From NCBI RefSeq assembly GCF_023061285.1, contig NZ_JAKGAM010000018.1, forward strand, positions 1 through 64,000: a DNA stretch of 64,000 nt, read 5' to 3'. The first letter of the stretch is position 1; each line of letters opens with the position of its first letter. Made by a program: the position numbers and the translations under genes. Positions 27,117 to 37,615 of the stretch are shown here, piece by piece. The notes under the pieces are model-generated. The model saw only the letters and a program-made list of their open reading frames with translations. It ran no database searches and was not told where the DNA came from. This DNA comes from Chromohalobacter nigrandesensis (GTDB lineage Bacteria; Pseudomonadota; Gammaproteobacteria; Pseudomonadales; Halomonadaceae).

Positions 27117-28415
27117 TTATTCGTCGCCGGCGCCGTCTTCACAGGTCATCGACTCGACGTTCAGCTTTCCGCAGCGCAGCGGCGCGCGCCAATCGCTGAT
27201 CAGATTCTGCGATTCCGGAAGGTAGTCGGACCAGGCATCGCCCGCGACATTGCCCGAGGTTTCCCAGACCACGCTGAACTGGCCGTCATCCTGGATTTCG
27301 CCAATCATCACCGGCTTGGTGATGTGGTGGTTGGGCATCATCGCCGAGGAGCCACCGGAAAGGTTGGGCACCGTGACCCCGATGATGGAATCCTTCACCG
27401 CGTCGACATCTGCCGTACCGGCTTCACGCACCGCTTCCAGCCACATATTGAAGCCGATGTAATGCGCTTCCATGGGATCGTTGGTAACGGCGGTCTCGTC
27501 ATCGGTGAATTCGACCCAATTGTCGATGAAGTCGTAGTTGGCATCGCTATCGACACTCATGAAGTAGTTCCAGGCCGCCATGTGCCCTACCAGCGGTCCG
27601 GTATCGATCCCGCTGAGTTCCTGCTCACCCACCGAGAAGGCGACGACCGGAATGTCGGAAGCGCTGATCCCCTGATTGGAAAGCTCGGTATAGAACGGCA
27701 CGTTGGCATCGCCATTGATGGTCGACACCACGGCGGTCTTCTTGCCCTGGCTACCAAAGTCAGCCACGTCGGAGACGATCGACTGCCAGTTGCTGAACCC
27801 GAACGGCGTGTAATTGACCATGATGTCTTCATCAGCGACGCCATGTTCCTTGAGATACGCCTCGAGAATCTTGTTGGTGGTGCGCGGATAGACATAATCC
27901 GTGCCCAGCAACGCCCAGCGCTCCACGCCCTGGCTTCTCAGGTAATCGACGGCGGGAATCGCCTGCTGATTGGGTGCCGCGCCGGTGTAGAAGATATTCT
28001 CGGAAGACTCTTCACCTTCGTATTGAACGGGATAGAACAGCAGGCCGTTTTCCTCCTCGACCACCGGCAATACCGCCTTGCGCGACGCCGAGGTCCAGTT
28101 GCCGAAGATCACGTCGACCTGGTCGTCGCCGGTCAGCATGTCGCGTGCCTGCTCGGCGTACCGCGACCAATCCGACGCCGGATCCATCACCACGGGCTCG
28201 AGCTTCTTGCCCAGCAGCCCGCCTTTCTCGTTCTGCTCCTCGATGAGCATCAGCATTTCGTCTTTCAGCGTCGACTCGCTGATGGCCATGGTGCCGGATA
28301 AGGAGTGCAGGATGCCTACCTTGATGGTGTCGTCTTCCTGCGCCACCGCCATATTGACACTTCCGATCGCTACCCCGGACATTGCCAGCCACTTTATAAG
28401 TTTGTTGGGCTTCAT
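27117..28415 (-). CDS. urtA: Urea ABC transporter, substrate-binding protein UrtA
   Basis: 432 residues with a cleavable signal peptide (LIKWLAMSGVAIGSVNMAVA, cut near residue 25). The mature protein is a periplasmic binding protein of the type I fold: TIKVGILHSLSGTMAISEST at its start, FGNWTSASRKAVLPVVEEEN, and FYPVQYEGEESSENIFYTG, which is typical of UrtA. A C-terminal Cys pair (LRCGKLNVESMTCEDG) may form a disulfide. It captures urea for UrtBCDE. It lies 48 bases after gntR, too short for an obvious promoter, so it probably shares the atzF transcript. Confidence 0.95.
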   Translation of the reverse strand: MKPNKLIKWLAMSGVAIGSVNMAVAQEDDTIKVGILHSLSGTMAISESTLKDEMLMLIEEQNEKGGLLGKKLEPVVMDPASDWSRYAEQARDMLTGDDQVDVIFGNWTSASRKAVLPVVEEENGLLFYPVQYEGEESSENIFYTGAAPNQQAIPAVDYLRSQGVERWALLGTDYVYPRTTNKILEAYLKEHGVADEDIMVNYTPFGFSNWQSIVSDVADFGSQGKKTAVVSTINGDANVPFYTELSNQGISASDIPVVAFSVGEQELSGIDTGPLVGHMAAWNYFMSVDSDANYDFIDNWVEFTDDETAVTNDPMEAHYIGFNMWLEAVREAGTADVDAVKDSIIGVTVPNLSGGSSAMMPNHHITKPVMIGEIQDDGQFSVVWETSGNVAGDAWSDYLPESQNLISDWRAPLRCGKLNVESMTCEDGAGDE

Positions 28416-28463
28416 TAATAACTCCTGACCTATTGATTGTTTGGTGTCTTGGAGCGGTCGATT

Positions 28464-29213
28464 TCATCGGCCTCGATTATTGGCTTTCACCAATTCTTCA
28501 TCCTCATGAGCCTCATGACGTTTTCTGGCTTCATGCAACATGTGCAGTGTGATCTTGCGCACCTCATCTCGGCTGGCCGCAATGTGGGTGCGCATCAATT
28601 GCTGTGCGTATTCACCGTGCTGCTTGCGAATAGCATGAATAATCTCGGCATGCTCATCGAACGTCGCTTCGATTCGGGAAGCCTGGGTAAAATCCAGCCG
28701 ACGAATGATATGAATTCTCTCGCTTACATCCCGATGAATACTGGCCATCTCGGCATTGCCTGCTGCCGCCACCAAAGAGGTATGAAAATATTGATCGTCA
28801 TCGCTTAAACGGATGTCGTGTGAACGTTTCTCTACAGGTATTCGCCAGAATTCGCTGAGCTCTTCGATGACTGTCGGTTGCCTTTTCATCGCGCAAAGGC
28901 GCTCGATGGCAGAACATTCGAGCACCATCCTGACGTCATAAAGCTGCTCGAAAACCTCGAAATCAAAGGGCCTCACCTGCCAGCCACTGCGAAACCGGAC
29001 TTCCACATACCCCTCGCGCTGAAGTCGTTGTAATGCTTCACGTACTGGCGTCCTGCTCGCTTCAAAGCGCTCGACAACATCGGCTTCGCTGAAATGATCT
29101 CCAGGTATAAGCTCAAAATCGAAGATCATCTTCTTGAGTTTTGCGTACACATGATCGGCTAGTCTAGGACGCCTCGAATGTGACTTATGCAAGCTGGATA
29201 ATCGCTGATTCAT
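28464..29213 (-). CDS. GntR-family regulator, FCD type
   Basis: 249 residues. An N-terminal winged helix-turn-helix (RLADHVYAKLKKMIFDFELI, SRTPVREALQRLQREGYVEV) and an all-helical FCD ligand domain with the expected metal-binding Asp/His positions (YDVRMVLECSAIERL, FHTSLVAAAGN, EHAEIIHAI). The start overlaps the urea carboxylase stop (ATGA). Its place inside the cluster suggests control of the urea genes, with urea, allophanate or a related compound as ligand. The FCD-type palindrome TGGTATACAAG before atzF is a likely operator. Confidence 0.93.
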   Translation of the reverse strand: MNQRLSSLHKSHSRRPRLADHVYAKLKKMIFDFELIPGDHFSEADVVERFEASRTPVREALQRLQREGYVEVRFRSGWQVRPFDFEVFEQLYDVRMVLECSAIERLCAMKRQPTVIEELSEFWRIPVEKRSHDIRLSDDDQYFHTSLVAAAGNAEMASIHRDVSERIHIIRRLDFTQASRIEATFDEHAEIIHAIRKQHGEYAQQLMRTHIAASRDEVRKITLHMLHEARKRHEAHEDEELVKANNRGR

Positions 29214-32200
29214 GCTGGCTCCGTTTCCTGAACCGCAGTATCGATCATCGCAACTACTTCACCTGCCTTGACGGCCCTCCCCGGTTCGCATAATAGCGTG
29301 TCGAGCTTGCCAGAGACGGGAGCATTGACTGCCACCTCCATTTTCATGGCTTCAAGAATCACCAACGGCTCTCCAGCCTCTACCCAGGCCCCGGGCGTCG
29401 CCACAAATTTCCAAACATTACCAGCGATAGAAGCGGCCACTTGTTCCATCCCGGGACGAACGTTCTCAACCGGTGCGGCTTCAGCTTGCTCGATCGCGGG
29501 CGGCGCAATATCGGCCGCGTTCCAGCGGCTAACCTCATCGTCGAAGGCGTTGCGTTGGCGCTCATGGAAATTCGCGATGCTATCGGCATGCGACTCCAGA
29601 AATTGCAGATACTCGGCAACGTCGAAGGTCTCTTCATCGATATGAAGCTCGAGTCGCCCATGGCGAAAGTCATCACGCAACCGCGCCAGTTCCGACTCAC
29701 TGACCGGGTAGAAACGTACCTGATCGAAGAAACGCAATAGCCACGGCGCGCCTGGTGCGAACTGGGCGTTGCGCCCCCAGGTGTTCCAGATCGGAACGGT
29801 CCGCCCTACCAGTTGATAACCGCCAGGCGAATCCATGCCGTAGATGCACATGTACATGCCACCGATGCCGACCGTACCCTCCGCCGTGTGGGTCCGCGCT
29901 GGGTTGTACTTGGAACTCAGCAGACGATGGCGTGGGTCCACGGGTACCGCGCAGGGCGCACCGAGGTAGACATCACCCAGGCCCAGTACCAAGTAACGCG
30001 CCTCGAACAAGATGCGCTCGACCTCCTCACGCGCAATGCCATTGATTCGGGCAATGAAGTCGACATTGTTGGGCAACCAAGGAGCGTCCGATTTAACCGT
30101 TTCGCTATAGCGTTGGACGGCATCGAGTGTCGCGCTGTCCTCGAACGCCATTGGCAGGTGCAGAACGCGGGTCGGCATTTTCAGCTCGCGCGGATCAGCG
30201 AGCGCATCGTCCAGCGCTTGTAAACGCGTAAGCAGGTCATGCTGCGCCAGACGGTGACCGTCGTAGCGAATTTGCAATGACCTCACACCGGGGGCGAGTT
30301 CGAGTACGCCGTCGATAGAGGCGTCACGAATCGCCTCCATCAACAGATGCACGCGCAGCCGCGTGGTGAGATCAAGGACATTCTCGCCATACTCAAGCAG
30401 GATGTAGCTATCCCCGGCCTGACGATAAACCGCCGCCGGACGCGCATTTTCGGCCGGACGCGATGCCAGCACACAAGGCGAGTGAGACGCTACCGGTACG
30501 GCACCGCTCGGCTGAACTCGCGGCTGAATAAGCGCTGGCGGGACAGTCTCGGGCAGCGACACTGCATTGCCATCCGGCAAGCTCAGCGTCTCGATCGCCT
30601 CCAATCGCGCAACCTCGATGCGCTGTGCCTGATCAAGCGAGATCGGCACGAAGCGAATGCGATCTCCCGGCTTGACCTGGCCAACTTTCCAGAGCTCTCC
30701 CTTGGCTACCGTGACCGGACAGACGAAGCCTCCCAGACTGGGACCATCTTTCATCAGGATGACGGGGCTATCGCCGGTGAAGTTGACCGCTCCAATAGCG
30801 TATTCACAGTCATGCACGTTGGAAGGATGAAGTCCGGCTTCACCACCATCGCTGCGAGCCCACTCAAGCTGCGGCCCCACCAGGCGCACGCCCAGGCGGT
30901 TGGCGTTGTAGTGAACTTCCCAATCGGTCGCGAAGAATTGCTCGAATGCGGTTTGGGTGAAGAAGTCAGGCGCACCGTGCGGTCCAACGAGCACGCCGAT
31001 CCGCCATTCGCTCTCGAAGGACGGCAGCAAGGATGCCGGCGCCGGCGCAGGGGTTGTCAGTTCCTCGGTGTGCTCGGCGATGTCGAGCAAATCGCCTGTC
31101 ACCAGCGTGCGCCCGCTGTAACCGCCGAATTGGCCAAGTGCGAAAGTTGAACGGCTGCCAAGATAGATTGGCACGTCCAATCCTCCACGCACCGCCAGAT
31201 AGCAACGGCAGCCGCTCTGCACCTGCCCGATGGCGAGTACCTGACCCGCCTTGACCGCCACAGGGTGATCGTGAGGCACCGACTGGTCATCGAGGGTCGC
31301 CGACGTCGCCCCGCCAGTGAGCGAGATCACGCCATCGCGGTGGAACCTGAGCTTCGGGCCGACCAGCGTGCACTCGAGCGCTGCGGCATCGGACGGATTG
31401 CCCACGACACGATTGGCGAGCCGAAACGCCATATCATCCATGGGGCCGGAAGGCGGAACGCCAATATCCCAGTAGCCCACGCGCCCAGGCACATCTTGCA
31501 CGCTGGTATACGTACCTGGCGTGATGACCTCGACGCAACGCGGCGCCCAGTGAAGCGACTCCAACGCGCGTGTCGAGACCTCTCCCTGCGAGAACATGGG
31601 ACTCGCAACGATGGCGCGCAAATAATCCAGGTTGGTCGGAATCCCATAAAGCCGTGTCGACTCAAGCGCCGTCCGCATACGCGCAATAGCCTCGTCACGG
31701 TCGCAACCGTGGACGATCAGCTTGGCGATCATCGGATCGAAATGCGCCGATACTTCGCTTCCGCTTTCCACACCTGCATCGATGCGTACGCCAGGCAATC
31801 CTGAAGGAAACTGCACCGCGTCCAGCATCCCAGGGCTAGGCTGAAAGTCCTTGAGTGGATTTTCGGCGTAAAGGCGTACTTCAATGGCCGCACCCTGTGG
31901 CTCGAGCGTTTCGAGTCCCGGGTCCAGCGTCTCGCCAGCAGCCACGCGCAGCATCTGCTCGATCAGATCGAGCCCCGTTACCGCCTCGGTCACGGGGTGC
32001 TCGACCTGCAGGCGCGTGTTGACTTCGAGAAAGTAGAACGCGTTTTGAACTGGATCGAAGATGAATTCGATCGTCCCCGCACTGCGATAGCCGACCTGCT
32101 CACCGAGACGTACGGATGCTTCGAGCAAGCGCTCTCGCGTGGCGGGGGGTAAGTGGGGCGCCGGGGTTTCCTCGACGACTTTCTGATGGCGGCGCTGCAA

Positions 32201-32902
32201 GGAGCAATCGCGCTCTCCAAGAGCCACGACATTACCGCGCCCATCGCCAAGTATTTGCACCTCAACGTGACGCGCATCGTCGATGCATCGCTCGAGGAAA
32301 ACGCCGCTATCACTGAAATATTGCGTACCCAGGCGCACGACGGAATCGTAAGCCGCCCGCAACTCGGACGCATCGGCGCAGCGCATCATGCCGATACCGC
32401 CACCACCGGCAGTGGATTTGAGCATCACCGGGTAGCCGATCCGTTCGGCAGCCATCACCGCTGCCTCGACATCTTCAAGCAGTTCGCTACCCGGCGTCAG
32501 CGGTACTTCAGCCGCTTGTGCGAGCTCCCGCGCGCGATGTTTCAGGCCAAAGTCACGAATTTGAACCGGCGTCGGACCAATGAACACAATGCCCTCGGCC
32601 TCACAACGCTCGGCGAACTCAGCACTCTCGGATAAAAAACCGTAGCCTGGATAGATAGCATTGGTGCCTGTCTCACGCGCTGCGGCGAGCAGCTTGTCGA
32701 TCGACAAATAGGTTTCATCGGCACGCTCACCGCCAAGCGCCACGGCGACATCGGCCTCACGCACATGAATGGCATTGCGATCGCCATCGCTGTAGACGGC
32801 AACGCTTTGAATTCCCAGCCGGCGTAAGCTGCGTATCGCGCGGCAAGCGATCTCACCACGATTGGCGATCAACACAGTCTTGAAAAGCGACGTCCGGTTC
32901 AT
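29210..32902 (-). CDS. uca: Urea carboxylase (biotin-dependent)
   Basis: 1230 residues. It uses ATP, bicarbonate and biotin to convert urea to allophanate. Domains in order: biotin carboxylase (about 1-450; [60 protein letters not shown]), a KipA/AHS2-like half (about 470-800; VQDVPGRVGYWDIGVPPSGP), a KipI/AHS1-like half (about 830-1050), and a biotinyl domain with EAMKMEV, where Lys1187 carries biotin. Start and stop overlap neighbours by ATGA. Similar enzymes in other bacteria act on guanidine, but here no guanidine-pathway genes are adjacent and a urea transporter is. Confidence 0.95.
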   Translation of the reverse strand: MNRTSLFKTVLIANRGEIACRAIRSLRRLGIQSVAVYSDGDRNAIHVREADVAVALGGERADETYLSIDKLLAAARETGTNAIYPGYGFLSESAEFAERCEAEGIVFIGPTPVQIRDFGLKHRARELAQAAEVPLTPGSELLEDVEAAVMAAERIGYPVMLKSTAGGGGIGMMRCADASELRAAYDSVVRLGTQYFSDSGVFLERCIDDARHVEVQILGDGRGNVVALGERDCSLQRRHQKVVEETPAPHLPPATRERLLEASVRLGEQVGYRSAGTIEFIFDPVQNAFYFLEVNTRLQVEHPVTEAVTGLDLIEQMLRVAAGETLDPGLETLEPQGAAIEVRLYAENPLKDFQPSPGMLDAVQFPSGLPGVRIDAGVESGSEVSAHFDPMIAKLIVHGCDRDEAIARMRTALESTRLYGIPTNLDYLRAIVASPMFSQGEVSTRALESLHWAPRCVEVITPGTYTSVQDVPGRVGYWDIGVPPSGPMDDMAFRLANRVVGNPSDAAALECTLVGPKLRFHRDGVISLTGGATSATLDDQSVPHDHPVAVKAGQVLAIGQVQSGCRCYLAVRGGLDVPIYLGSRSTFALGQFGGYSGRTLVTGDLLDIAEHTEELTTPAPAPASLLPSFESEWRIGVLVGPHGAPDFFTQTAFEQFFATDWEVHYNANRLGVRLVGPQLEWARSDGGEAGLHPSNVHDCEYAIGAVNFTGDSPVILMKDGPSLGGFVCPVTVAKGELWKVGQVKPGDRIRFVPISLDQAQRIEVARLEAIETLSLPDGNAVSLPETVPPALIQPRVQPSGAVPVASHSPCVLASRPAENARPAAVYRQAGDSYILLEYGENVLDLTTRLRVHLLMEAIRDASIDGVLELAPGVRSLQIRYDGHRLAQHDLLTRLQALDDALADPRELKMPTRVLHLPMAFEDSATLDAVQRYSETVKSDAPWLPNNVDFIARINGIAREEVERILFEARYLVLGLGDVYLGAPCAVPVDPRHRLLSSKYNPARTHTAEGTVGIGGMYMCIYGMDSPGGYQLVGRTVPIWNTWGRNAQFAPGAPWLLRFFDQVRFYPVSESELARLRDDFRHGRLELHIDEETFDVAEYLQFLESHADSIANFHERQRNAFDDEVSRWNAADIAPPAIEQAEAAPVENVRPGMEQVAASIAGNVWKFVATPGAWVEAGEPLVILEAMKMEVAVNAPVSGKLDTLLCEPGRAVKAGEVVAMIDTAVQETEPA

Positions 32903-34782
32903 GCGTCTGTCTCCTGATCATTCGATACTGACAACGAGGCGATATAGGCGCGCCATCCCCCCAGCGAGGTAATATCCTTGGCTTCGGGAATCGCCCATGG
33001 CTCGCAGATGAACCCCTTGACGACGCGACCATCGGCCAGGACCAGCGACCCTATCCCCAGGGGGCTCGGAATCTCGGCGACGAATTCGCCGAACCGCGCC
33101 AGCGGTACATCCCACAGTTCAACCTCAATCGGTGCACCATGGTCGTCACGCGCCAGCCCAGGCTTCGGCGGTGTCGTATTCGCCAAGGCATAGAGGCGGT
33201 AATCGGGGGCGGTATGCGTCGCCTCAATGAATACCGCATTACGTGTCGTCAGTTGGAAATTGAGCGGCATGCCACGCAGGTGGGCACCGACGACAGCCAG
33301 ACGAATGCTGGTCGACGACGGCTCGATTGGCTGAAAGCTTTCTGTCGGGATGACGTCGGATAGCGAGCGTCCGGTAGCCCCGAGAGTCAAACCACTCTGT
33401 TGCTGCCAGCGCTTGCCGAATGTCGCCAGAGCACGGTCGTGCCAAGCGGGCGCGATCAAAGTGATGCCCGCGGGTAAACCGTCATCGCGGAAAGCTGCAG
33501 GCAATGCCAGTGCACTCAGGTCAGCAAGGTTGGTGAAATTGGTGTAAGTGCCGAATTCGCTGTTGTAGGCGATGGGCTCTTCCGCCATTTCTACCAAGGT
33601 GCGAATGGTCGGCGACGTGGGTACAACTAGCGCATCGACGTCTGCCAACACACGCTGAATGTGGCGTGCCAACTCGGCACGACGGTATTCGGCAGCGAAG
33701 TAATCCAGTGCCGAGTAACCGTACCCCGACGCGACGATGGTACGTACCGAGGGGTCCATCGAGGCAGGGGCTTGTTCAAGCGTCTCGGCCACGGCATGGG
33801 TACGCTCGGCAACCCATGGGCCCTGATAGAGCAACGCTGCCAATTCCTGGAAAGGCGAGAAATCTATGGTCACCAGTTCCGCGAGCAGAGACAGCCGCTC
33901 GCGAGCTTCCTCGAAAGCCGCCTGCATGGCGGTATCGCCGCAGAACTCGAGCGTCTCGGGAATCGCCAGGCGTGGCTTCTCGGCCATCCCCACGGGGGCT
34001 GTCATGGGGTTGCAGCGCGCATAGGGATCTTCCTCATCATAGCCCCCCGCGACTTCCGCCACGGCCCACGCATCCTCGACCGTCAGCGCAAAGGCGGAAA
34101 CGCAGTCGAGAGTGCGGCAAGCCGGCACGACCCCTTTCGTCGAGAGCCACCCCCGGGTCGGCTTGAGTCCGACGATATTGTTGAACCCTGCGGGCACGCG
34201 TCCCGATCCCGCCGTATCGGTGCCAAGCGCGAAAGGCACCAGCCCACGCGCCACCACGGAGGCCGATCCCGCGCTGGAGCCTCCAGCGACATAATCCGGA
34301 TGATGGGTGTTGGGCACCGCCCCCCAGGGAGAACGCGTTCCCACAAGTCCCGTCGCGAACTGATCCAGGTTGGTCTTGCCGACCAGAATCGCCCCGGCGG
34401 CGCGCAGACGCGCGACGACGGTCGCATCGGCCTCGGCACAATGCGCAAACGCTTCACATGCCGCCGTCGTCTTCCAACCTGCTGCGTCGATATTGTCCTT
34501 GACGGCGAAGGGCACGCCATACAGGGGTAGATCATCGTCTTGCTTCTCGTTTGCCAGCGTCTCCAGCGCCTGCCACTGACGTTCGAGCGAAGCGCGATCG
34601 GCGAGCTCAATCCAGGCGGGGTCGTCCTCGGATAGATGCTCGATCAATGCTCCAAGTCGGGCGAGTCCCTTTCCATCTCGCTGGTGATGGCGCCATTCAT
34701 CGAGTGCCCACCCTTTCGTTTGAAGGGAGGATGGCGTTTCGTTGGCACGATTCGTTTCTACTTGGTCGGTGGCCATCGGCAT
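32899..34782 (-). CDS. atzF: Allophanate hydrolase
   Basis: 627 residues from the ATG at 34782, with AGGGG just upstream; ATG codons at 34776 and 34800 are alternatives. It hydrolyses allophanate to ammonia and carbon dioxide. The amidase domain (about 1-465) has Lys95 (VPFAVKDNI), Ser169 (GGSSAGSASVV) and Ser193 (TDTAGSGRVPAG), with the same spacing as the Ser-cisSer-Lys triad of known AtzF. The C-terminal domain (about 485-620; VVGAHLRGMPLNFQLTTRNA) is the second catalytic domain of this family. First gene of the cluster, coupled to uca by ATGA. Confidence 0.95.
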   Translation of the reverse strand: MPMATDQVETNRANETPSSLQTKGWALDEWRHHQRDGKGLARLGALIEHLSEDDPAWIELADRASLERQWQALETLANEKQDDDLPLYGVPFAVKDNIDAAGWKTTAACEAFAHCAEADATVVARLRAAGAILVGKTNLDQFATGLVGTRSPWGAVPNTHHPDYVAGGSSAGSASVVARGLVPFALGTDTAGSGRVPAGFNNIVGLKPTRGWLSTKGVVPACRTLDCVSAFALTVEDAWAVAEVAGGYDEEDPYARCNPMTAPVGMAEKPRLAIPETLEFCGDTAMQAAFEEARERLSLLAELVTIDFSPFQELAALLYQGPWVAERTHAVAETLEQAPASMDPSVRTIVASGYGYSALDYFAAEYRRAELARHIQRVLADVDALVVPTSPTIRTLVEMAEEPIAYNSEFGTYTNFTNLADLSALALPAAFRDDGLPAGITLIAPAWHDRALATFGKRWQQQSGLTLGATGRSLSDVIPTESFQPIEPSSTSIRLAVVGAHLRGMPLNFQLTTRNAVFIEATHTAPDYRLYALANTTPPKPGLARDDHGAPIEVELWDVPLARFGEFVAEIPSPLGIGSLVLADGRVVKGFICEPWAIPEAKDITSLGGWRAYIASLSVSNDQETDA

Positions 34783-34800
34783 ATATCCCCTGCATTCCAT

Positions 34801-34812
34801 CTGGTATACAAG
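34801..34812. promoter_or_regulatory. Candidate GntR/FCD operator
   Basis: CTGGTATACAAG contains the GTATAC core and near-palindrome (TGGTATACAAG versus TTGTATACAA) seen for FCD regulators. It lies over the predicted start point of the sigma-54 promoter. Confidence 0.45.
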
Positions 34813-34816
34813 AAGC

Positions 34817-34834
34817 TTGCAGGGGCCATGCCAA
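34817..34834 (-). promoter_or_regulatory. Sigma-54 (RpoN) promoter of the urea cluster
   Basis: On the minus strand TTGGCATGGCCCCTGCAA matches TTGGCACG-N4-TTGCA. The invariant GG (-24) and GC (-12) are ten bases apart, as required. It lies about 35 bases before the atzF start. Confidence 0.6.
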
Positions 34835-34929
34835 CATCAGGAATCCTCAATAAAATTCCTATATATCAAAAACTTATTCTTAAAATTCGTTGTAAACGCG
34901 ACCGACCAAGGACACTCACAACCCGATGT

Positions 34930-34978
34930 CGCACCAATAAAGGCCAGCATCAACGATGCAACGCACCTTTGTGGCACA
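34930..34978. promoter_or_regulatory. Two NtrC-like enhancer sites
   Basis: CGCACC-N5-GGCACA (34962-34978, nine of twelve consensus bases) and CGCACC-N5-AGGCCA (34930-34946, eight of twelve) resemble TGCACC-N5-GGTGCA. Their centres are 32 bases apart and about 130 and 160 bases before the predicted start. A direct repeat of TGTGGCACA (34970 and 34985) overlaps one. Confidence 0.35.
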
Positions 34979-35059
34979 CAAAAATGTGGCACATAAAAAG
35001 GAAAGGAAAAGGGAGCAAAGGAGAAGCGATAGCCGCAACATGCGCGAGACGCTTGCAGA

Positions 35060-35932
35060 TCAGATGCTGGAGGCGTTACCCAGCGGCGTGGGATGTTTGC
35101 CGTCTTGCCAGCCTTGGCTGGTCGCGGCATCCGGCGAGAACCAGTCCAACGTGCCGTGCAGGGAGACGACGTCGCCGACCACGATCAATGTCGGCGGGCG
35201 GATATCGCCAGCATCGATGGCCGCCTGCATTGCCTCGGGGAGTGTCTCTAGAGTGCCCACATGCACGCGTTGGCGCGCCGTGGTGCCCTGCTCGATGAGC
35301 GCCAGCGGGGTCTGCCCCGGCAAGCCATGCGCCTGCAGTTCATGACGAATGGTCGCCAGCGACCCCAGCCCCATATAGAACACCAGCGTCTGCCCCGGGC
35401 GCGCCAGGGTCGGCCACTCGAGATCGCAGCCACCGTTCTTGAGATGACCGGTGACGAAACGCACCGACTGGGCATGATCGCGATGGGTCAACGGAATCCC
35501 CGCATAGGCGGCGCAACCGCTCGCCGCCGTGATACCCGGCACCACCTCGAAGGCGATTCCCGCCTGGGCCAGGGTTTCCAGCTCCTCGCCGCCGCGGCCG
35601 AAAATGAACGGATCGCCGCCCTTGAGCCGCACCACGCGATGACCGGCGCGCGCCCAGTCGACCAGGGCTTGATTGATGCCTTCCTGGGGCACGCTATGCG
35701 AGGAGCACGCCTTGCCGACATAAAGCCGCCGCGCCTCGGGATTGGCCAGCGCCATGATTTCATCACTGACCAAGCGGTCATGCAGCACCATATCGGCTTG
35801 CTGCAACAACCGCAGCGCCTTGAGCGTCAGCAGCTCAGGATCGCCGGGGCCAGCACCCACCAGGGCGACATGCCCAAAGTCGGGCGTGGCGCTTGGTGGG
35901 CATGATGTGGCGTCATAGGGAGAGGCAGGCAT
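35060..35932 (-). CDS. cobA: Uroporphyrinogen-III C-methyltransferase
   Basis: 290 residues, the single-domain SUMT type without the CysG dehydrogenase part. It methylates uroporphyrinogen III twice to precorrin-2, on the way to siroheme or cobalamin. [20 protein letters not shown] opens the domain. [31 protein letters not shown] and [20 protein letters not shown] follow, with the GLGSLATI region later. It lies 166 bases downstream of serS on the same strand, a common pairing in Pseudomonas-like genomes. A hairpin at 36051-36080 separates them. Confidence 0.94.
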   Translation of the reverse strand: MPASPYDATSCPPSATPDFGHVALVGAGPGDPELLTLKALRLLQQADMVLHDRLVSDEIMALANPEARRLYVGKACSSHSVPQEGINQALVDWARAGHRVVRLKGGDPFIFGRGGEELETLAQAGIAFEVVPGITAASGCAAYAGIPLTHRDHAQSVRFVTGHLKNGGCDLEWPTLARPGQTLVFYMGLGSLATIRHELQAHGLPGQTPLALIEQGTTARQRVHVGTLETLPEAMQAAIDAGDIRPPTLIVVGDVVSLHGTLDWFSPDAATSQGWQDGKHPTPLGNASSI

Positions 35933-36050
35933 CGCGTCGTTTATTCCCGAATCGACTTAAAACACGAAATTATATAGCCGAAAAGATAAGGGTCTAGACC
36001 ATCCGCAGGAAGGAACGTCTGGTTGGAAGGTTATAACCAAGTAGCGAAGT

Positions 36051-36080
36051 GTGCCATTGCCCGCATATGGGCAATGGCAC
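36051..36080. repeat. Perfect 12-base inverted repeat between serS and cobA
   Basis: GTGCCATTGCCC and GGGCAATGGCAC with a six-base loop, just after the serS stop on the minus strand. No T-run follows, so it is a processing or stabilising hairpin or a Rho-aided terminator. Confidence 0.6.
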
Positions 36081-36098
36081 GCTCAACGCGTCCAGCAC

Positions 36099-37448
<1,350 letters not shown>

Positions 37449-37615
37449 TCACCACGCTCGCCGCGTTCTCGAGCGTACGATCGGGATGCGTCGCGCAACG
37501 TGCTGCAGTAAAGTACGTTCAAGAAAGTACCCCAGACTGTATCGTCCCGACGACGCCGCACGGCCAAACGGTCGCAGAAACCGTCGCCCGGCGCTGACCG
37601 ATGGCTTGAGACTTC

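Noticed and set aside
26982-28301. Long plus-strand open frame
   Set aside because: It lies antisense to urtA, whose product is unmistakable. High-GC third positions open the opposite frame by chance. The same holds for long antisense frames over bioB, serS, uca and corC.
29210-32902. Guanidine carboxylase rather than urea carboxylase
   Set aside because: No carboxyguanidine deiminase-type (DUF1989-like) genes are adjacent, while a complete urea transporter is. Kept only as a test in the findings.
34970-34993. TGTGGCACA direct repeat as a separate regulator site
   Set aside because: It overlaps the NtrC-like element, and I know of no regulator with this unit, so it is noted there rather than called separately.
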